Source: Tetmemena sp. SeJ-2015 (lineage: Eukaryota; Ciliophora; Spirotrichea; Sporadotrichida; Oxytrichidae). Taken from it: a DNA stretch of 64,000 nt. Positions within the stretch are counted from its first letter, which is position 1; every line of letters begins with the position of its first letter. Shown here piece by piece: positions 58,219-64,000 of the stretch. Position numbers and translations under genes: made by a program. The notes under the pieces were generated by a model, which had not been told where the DNA came from, ran no database searches, and saw only the letters and a list, made by a program, of their open reading frames with translations. Where the stretch lies: positions 1 through 64,000 of the forward strand of contig JAJKFJ010022319.1 of the NCBI GenBank assembly GCA_027382625.1, read 5' to 3'.

Positions 58219-61200
58219 ATGGAATAAGGTTTTGCTCAAAAGGCGAACGAAGCTACTAACTTTAATATTTGTATATAAAACAATAGGCTTCCAGTAACAT
58301 TTCATCCACTTACAGCTAGAGAGCCTCGAAAAATGGATCTTACACAAGGGCCTCTTTTCAAAGACCTAGCTATAATCACTTAGAAGAGTAAAGCTCTTGA
58401 ATCTTTGAAATAGAATAAGGTTACTCGAAGTTAAAAGACAAGCTTATTGGAGACCAAACCAGAAATAATTTAGCCGGCAAGTAAAGTTACAGCTCAGATA
58501 AATAAGAACAGTGTCCTCGATAGAAATGAAAAGATAGCTAAGAGGTAATATTTGTGTTGATTTTATAATTCATATTTAGAGATTTGTTGCATCACATAGT
58601 GTAGGATCTATAACAAAATGAAGAGAAGGAACTTTAAGAAGCCTTATACTTAATTTAAATGTGTTTCATATTATTATAGATGATGACTTCTCACTTCAAC
58701 TAAACACAATCAGACGCTTAAAGTTTAAAAAATCCTTATCTTCATGACAGAGTGTTTTCCCATAGAGCTTTTTAAAGGGTTTCTTCCACGAGCCATTTGC
58801 TATAACGCCATCATAAATAGCCTTTGTTTTTAGAGAAATTCAATCCTTCTGAATTTAATTCTACTTAAGCTGCCTCCTCAATGGCTAATCTTCCAGAAAA
58901 CAGAGATTCACTTATCAAAAGCAGAGATGGTTATCGAAAAGATATTTAACTGAACAATAAACTACAAAATGCCAAGGAGATTAAGCTAAAAGTAAATTCT
59001 GATTTGGCAAATAGTAACTTAAAATGGCAAGTTAATGCAGTTAATTCTGCTAGACCATCCTTTAAATAAATTATTTTATTATCCATAGAGCCAAAAAATT
59101 CCATAGTATTTGACAGCATATAGCAGAATACTGTATAATTAAGTATTCAATGTTTATATATTTAAAGCTAAGCGTTTAAAGATCGTTAAAGAACAAGTTC
59201 TGGTGGAAACTTTGTGTATGACATAAGAAAAAGACTTGGAGTGTATGATTGCGTTACTTGCCATGAGTTGAGAAAAACATTAACTAAAACAATGAAGATA
59301 GTTCAACTATTACTGCCAGATGTGACTAGTCTTCCTGTTAAAACAAGGATAGAAAAAGTACTTTAGAAGGGTGAAAAAGTAATTTATGGATTGCCACTTG
59401 ATTCATCTGATGAGGAAGAAATGCTTAAGGAAGAGTAGGCTAATAGGAATGGAAGTAAGGGAAGAAAAGGAAGCACAACTAATTTGCATAATGCAGATAA
59501 TTCTAACAAAAAGGGCTTTATGACACCAAAAAGAAGAAATGAAATGCTAAGATCTCTTCAAAATGATGTTTAGATACTCAAAAATCAAAAGTTTGAGCTT
59601 GAGGCTTAAAAACTCAAAATTTAACTACAATATAAATAAATCGTTCTTTAATATATTTTAAATTTATAATATGATCAATTGAACAAGAGATTTGAAGCTT
59701 ATAGAAATGAGGTTGAAAGAGAATTTCAGTTCACAAAGCCAGCATCTGAGTAAATCAAAAATTATTAAGAGAAAGAAGAGAAGAAAAAATAGAAAGAGGA
59801 GCAACTCCAGAGGAAAAGAACTCTAAGCAAAGTTACTTTCTCCAACATGAGGACTTCCTCCTAAAATATAACTAGTGCCCAGAATTAGCAACAAAATAAT
59901 TAATAGAACTACGACAAATATTCTTCTTTCCAAATGCTGAATAATCTAATGGCAGAAATGATGTACAATCTTGATTAGGATAAGGTTTTCTAAAGTATGG
60001 GGAGTAAATTTGAAAAACTGCTTTCATGTGATTAAGTAATATTGCTTAGAGTCCTCGATAATGAAAAGTTGGAGTGGGTAAATTGTGAAAACAGAAAATA
60101 GAGAAGTCTCTATGGGAAGCTGAATTTGAGGGACAAGCTGATTTATGAGGTTTTTAGCGAGAATTAAAACATCGTTATAAATGAACCTGACAAAGATATG
60201 CTCTACCATCCTAAAATTGGAAAAGCTTTCCATATCAGCCCTTAAGTTTACAACGTTTTGGCTTAACCTATACTTTCTCATGAATAGTAAGAAAACTAAA
60301 TAAGCTCATAATTATTATAGAGGCTTTGTTGGTGGAATTTTGCTGGCTTTTATTATCAGAAATTTAATTTAAGACAAATGTATTAAAATATATTCAATAT
60401 AGCACTTAAAATCAGCTTTCGAGATATTAAGACCTTTTCTCATTATATTAAAAAGAATTAATACTCTTGATTATGATAATATGTATATAGTTTAAAACGG
60501 AAACATATTTTATGATAGCTAAGTTTATCGCTAATTATTAAATAAAGAAGAGATTTGATTTACTTAAATTGTTCAATTTGGGCTTTACTTACTTATTTGC
60601 CAATAACAAGAAGAATTTCACATCTTCAGATACTTAGTACATGGAATTCACGATGGATGACTAGAAAGTGGCAAAACTATGCTCTAACTTTGCAGGACTT
60701 TATTTCTCCAAGTTAACTACCTATGAGCAGTCTATCACTGAAAAGAATTCAGTCAACTTCTATCTAAGTTCCATTGACTAGCTTTTGAAACATGTAAGAT
60801 AGATTATTAAAGATAAAGTTAATTGTTTAGCCTAACTGCTTTATGTTTTAAGAAAGTGTGAAGCAGTTCACTTCTTAGTTGTTTAACTGCGAGAGAGCAA
60901 ATTTTATGTTCTGTGACTTTGAAAAGGGCGAGCTCTACAAAAACTACTTGGATGAAAAAGGAATGGAGCATGTTGAGACATTTAGTCTGCAGAGAGGACT
61001 GGCAGGCTATGTTGCTAACTCAATGAATTATATTGTAAAATGAATCCATTGATATCGAACTAAATTGAGGATGACACTCGCTTCTTGCCATCAATTGACG
61101 ATCCTATGTAACAGGAGTTCAGTGCATAAACCAGGTCAGTGCTTTCAGTGCCAATATTCACCTCAGAGGAGCAGTAATAAATAGAAACCCTCTCAGTCTA

Positions 61201-61507
61201 ATGCCCAAGAGGAGTGCTGCAGCTTATCAACAAAAATCAAGGCAAGAAGTTCGTGGACGATGATGTGAGACAAGTGCAGCTTTGGGGATTCATAATTGGC
61301 AGAGCTCACTAGCTGATAAAGCAACTTGAGGAATTCAACTCTTTCAAGAGCAATTTCGGTTTGATGTTTGAAGCCACTAACAGAGCTATGATGAGCATAG
61401 ATTCAAACACTGCTTCAATGAACCAGGTCTTACAGACCTTTCCTCGGACTTAACAACACAATCACAAATTCAATAATGAACAGAGATCTACGCCTTCTCT
61501 AGGATGA
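58219..61507 (+). CDS. Protein with coiled coil and two GAF domains
   Basis: ATG 58219 (MEQGFAQKANEATNF), TGA 61505-61507. N-terminal region basic and disordered; then NKLQNAKEIKLKVNSDLAN coiled coil (about 58950), RLGVYDCVTCHELRKTL, and a long Glu/Lys/Gln coiled coil (59.5-59.85 kb). GAF 1 (about 59.93-60.36 kb): MAEMMYNLDQDKVFQSMGSK, VILLRVLDNEKLEWVNC, ILSHEQGFVGGILLAFIIRN across a 34-nt intron. GAF 2 (about 60.85-61.3 kb): SLQRGLAGYVANSMNYI, DDTRFLPSIDDP, TRSVLSVPIF, RGVLQLINKNQGKKFVDDD, the classic order of cyclic-nucleotide-binding GAF domains of phosphodiesterases and related sensors. No catalytic domain follows. A 36-nt intron lies near 60800-60835. One-base insertions occur before NESIDIE and before EDDTRF. 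It is probably a sensory or scaffold protein; ligand unknown. Confidence 0.8.
59061..59174 (+). other. 114-bp IES with TTTAAA pointer
   Basis: TTTAAA at 59061-59066 and 59175-59180. Joining gives NSARPSFKDRQRTSSGGN then FVYDIRKRLGVYDC, removing the need for any frameshift. A third TTTAAA at 59161 would give the wrong frame. Confidence 0.82.
59629..59667 (+). other. 39-bp candidate IES with AATAT pointer
   Basis: AATAT at 59629-59633 and 59668-59672. Joining gives KIQLQYDQLNKRFEAYRNE and removes a low-complexity run from the middle of the coiled coil. Because 39 bp is a whole number of codons and lacks TGA, the frame does not prove excision. Confidence 0.5.
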
Positions 61508-61589
61508 CAACGTGAATGAATGATTAAGGGATAGATTTCTTAATTGAAATTATTAAATTAATTGGTAAATTCAAACAATCAATAAACTA

Positions 61590-63620
61590 TCAATTTAATT
61601 TCTTGAAGATAACTTCCTTAGGAAGAATCTGCATTTTGAAAGGTTAATACATATTTCCATAGTTGGAAAGGTCAAATTTGATAGACCCATCGGTCAGAGG
61701 AGTTTTTAGAGGAGTCTTTTCCTTGAATCACAAAATAACTTAAATAATTGTATGAATTCATTAGGATTGTTTATATCATCAGCAATTACCATAAGGTCAT
61801 CGTTGAAATTTTTGAGTCTTGATGTGTTTACGCTCAATTCTATTAAAAGTTAAGTCTAAAATAGAATTTTAAGATTCATCTTTAACTCTTGGTTTTTCCT
61901 TGCGGTACTTTGAGTTGACAGAAGCTCTCTAAATATTTTTAAGATTAATGCCTTTTTTAAGGCTTTTGCTTAGATACTTCTCGTATCTTGTTTTCCTCAA
62001 ATCGATATCTATAACACTTGAGAGAGTCTTAGGAACTATGTCAAGCGAGTCATTAGACTTGCGATCAAGACTAGAGTTTCTTAGAATGCTCTCTGCATTT
62101 TAATTAAATCCGATTCTTGAAATATTCTGAGGGGATTTTTAAGGGTTACTTTTTAATATCTTAAGTGCTTTGGAGACCTTGGTCTTTGTTCTTGACCTGA
62201 GGATTGAGATAAGTAATTTTCTTACTTCTCCCAATACTCTTAAATAAGAATGGTAACAAAATAGTTTAATTCTTGGAGAAATAGTATCCTGAATGTAATT
62301 AAAAATGAGATTTGAATTGCGTTGAGAGATGAGATGGCTGTAAGGTTGGAGGGACTAGTCTAGAATAAAGTGCTATCTCTACTGGGGAGGAAGTCTGTTG
62401 AAATTGTCTGACTAATTCATAATATTATCATGTCCACTACTCCCTCAAAATTCACGAAACTCTTTAGGTAGTCTTTTATCTCAACTGGCTCACCAGATAA
62501 ATTCAACTACTGCTGCTATTTAGTATTTTAGGAATACTATTTGGTTATGCTGATCTGCCCATTTGCAAAAAAATTATTGTATGTGGGAAAAAGATCAATT
62601 TAAAATAGAAATATTTTTTAATTGATTTATAACAATTAAATAAAATGCATCAGAGTTGAAGGAGGCTAGAGTCTTTTTAAAAGTAAGAGCAGTTTAGTTT
62701 ATAAAAATTCATTAAAACTGGTATCATTTCCAAAATATATTTAATATATATTTGAAAAATTTTATTGGAAAGCAAAATTAAAGAAATATATTTCTAAAAT
62801 TTTAGATAATTTGGAACCTTTAAGAACTTTTGGCATTTTAGATAAAGAAAATTAAATTCCTTTTGAGATAGAAGGCTAGAATAACACTATCCTCCATTTA
62901 ACCTAGTGGCGTTGGTAATAAATTTTAATGTATTTTTTTAAAAAGCAAATGCAAGAGATGTTAGAAATCAAAGTATCTAATTGATAAAAGTAAATCTCTT
63001 TAAAAATTTTTCTCATTTTCATAGTTAAATTCTCGATAACATTTCTTCTTGATTATACCTTTAAGGATTAAAATGATATGATTTAAATTCTAACTCTCAC
63101 TGTATTAAAATATTTGAATTAATTTATTTATATATTATGGAAAGCTTTTCTTTGAAAGATCTTTGACTCAGGACTAGATTTTGGATTAGTAAAGTAATCT
63201 CTGGGGCGTTTAGTTAATGCTGGAGAGAAACTCCGGCTTTTTGTATTTGACGTATTTCTTGTCCTATTAAGAAAAGTTTTTGTAAAAGTAAGTTAGAAAA
63301 ATTATTGAGGGTAATTATATCTTACAGGTGATAATGAAGGCAATAAAATGGGATTTGGATTTGGTGGTTGCATATCCCCAACTTTATAAAAATAACTATA
63401 ATTTGTTGTATACTTTGTTAGCATCTCTCTTTGAGAAGAAAGTGTCGTTAAGTGATAGTTATGGTTGGCTTAGTAGTAGATTGTTGTAGTGGCCTTGCTG
63501 AGAGGAGTGTCAATTCTTTTAGTTAGATAGAGAGTGAGGAGATAGGATTGCTGAATGCTTGAATTCCTCTAGCTAGGTGACCATTTCATTGTAATTGGCT
63601 CTAAGTTTTAATCTGTTCAT
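61590..63620 (-). CDS. Unknown Ser/Lys/Asn-rich protein
   Basis: ATG 63620-63618 (MNRLKLRANYNEMVTQLEE), TGA 61592-61590. Blocks: RIDTPLSKATTTIYYQ and MQPPNPNPILLPSLSP; a 62-nt GT-AG intron (about 63328-63267); SRSFSPALTKRPRDYFTNPK and SPESKIFQRKAFH; an AT-rich gap (62.6-63.15 kb); GEPVEIKDYLKSFVNFEG, SLDRKSNDSLDIVPKTLSS, VIDIDLRKTRYEKYLSKSLK, DDLMVIADDINNPNEFIQLF; and the tail LSNYGNMYQPFKMQILPKE. Three or four one-base breaks at homopolymers must be assumed. No domain recognised; Ser/Pro-rich with basic clusters. Tail to tail with the GAF gene (83 bp). Confidence 0.6.
62597..63161 (-). other. Candidate IES with AAAGATC repeat
   Basis: AAAGATC at 62590-62596 and 63155-63161 flank the AT-rich gap in the gene at 61590-63620. 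Joining gives ESKIFFPHT and then FANGQISITKQYSQNTK if one T is added to the T7 run near 62574-62580. The needed indel makes this tentative. Confidence 0.4.
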
Positions 63621-64000
63621 TAGGATTTTTCACTACTTTTATATTTATTACTTTTTTAATTTCCATTTAAACATATTTCAGACTTTTAAAAAATTTCACA
63701 TAACTCTAAAGTTTAAATCGTGAGGGTATTCATGTGATTTATAATGTTCCATTTAAATTGGATGTTGATGATTCAAGAATCAGAATCTTCATCACTGCTG
63801 TTTTATGACAAACTCGCTGTCTATTTGTACTTCTTTCTAAAAAAATTTAAATCCCAAATTTTAAATTTTAATTAAAAATTTTTTAAAATTTTAAATGTAA
63901 AGTAAATCTTTCTTTAAATTGTAATAAAAAGCTAAGTTTATAATTTAATCATACTATTTAAAGTTATAAAAAAAAAAATTTTGGATTTGAAGATTATTTA
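63621..64000. other. AT-rich DNA, partly homopolymer-rich, to window end
   Basis: Includes the promoter side of the preceding gene and, from about 63840, A/T runs of doubtful quality. No gene seen. Confidence 0.45.

Noticed and set aside
1..64000. CRISPR arrays, bacterial operons, ribosome-binding sites or riboswitches.
   Set aside because: The genes have spliceosomal introns and a reassigned genetic code; tandem repeats present are satellites without spacers.

Overview
The window reads as germline (micronuclear) DNA of a stichotrich-type ciliate (Oxytricha/Stylonychia/Tetmemena group). Three things show this. (1) Every convincing gene reads TAA and TAG as glutamine and stops only at TGA. 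(2) A decayed transposon near 11.3-15.1 kb carries the three-gene set of the telomere-bearing (TBE) elements of these ciliates: a zinc-finger/kinase protein, a small protein and a DDE transposase. (3) Coding frames are interrupted by short AT-rich stretches bounded by 4-7 bp direct repeats, and removing the stretch plus one repeat copy restores the frame. These are internally eliminated sequences (IESs) with pointers between macronuclear-destined segments (MDSs). Introns are mostly about 29-80 nt, GT-AG.

Layout. 0-2 kb: two satellite arrays (181 bp and 346 bp units). 2.3-3 kb: broken zinc-finger gene. 3-10 kb: AT-rich DNA with MITE copies, a terminal-inverted-repeat element and a decayed gene with a large inverted duplication. 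10.2-11.1 kb: gene fragments and a 24-bp repeat. 11.3-15.1 kb: TBE element. 15.65-16.13 kb: GC-rich structured island. 17-33 kb: AT-rich DNA with scattered MDS-like coding pieces on both strands, a ubiquitin-like fragment inside a MITE, a large palindrome and more MITEs. 31.3-32.45 kb: Gln-rich reading frame. 34.05-34.99 kb: complete SAM-like-domain gene. 38-40 kb: two small or partial genes. 40.5-42.5 kb: NAK/AAK1-type protein kinase. 43.1-45.5 kb: AT-hook protein, divergent from RPL23A (45.6-46.1 kb). 46.4-52.1 kb: very long Ser/Gln/Asn-rich gene. 52.2-53.1 kb: Nta1-like amidase. 53.35-53.7 kb: end of an EGF-like protein gene. 54.2-55.2 kb: anomalous higher-GC island. 56.0-58.0 kb: secreted DOMON-like protein split by three IESs. 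58.2-61.5 kb: two-GAF-domain protein. 61.6-63.6 kb: unknown protein.

Genes from about 34 kb onward are dense and mostly intact, with neighbours often tail to tail, as expected where each becomes its own small macronuclear chromosome. The first 33 kb is dominated by repeats, transposons and gene pieces. Single-base frame breaks recur at homopolymers in otherwise well-conserved genes, and several stretches show implausibly long A/T/G/C runs, so base-level consensus quality looks limited; isolated one-base frameshifts should not be read as biology. All family assignments are from motifs read by eye.
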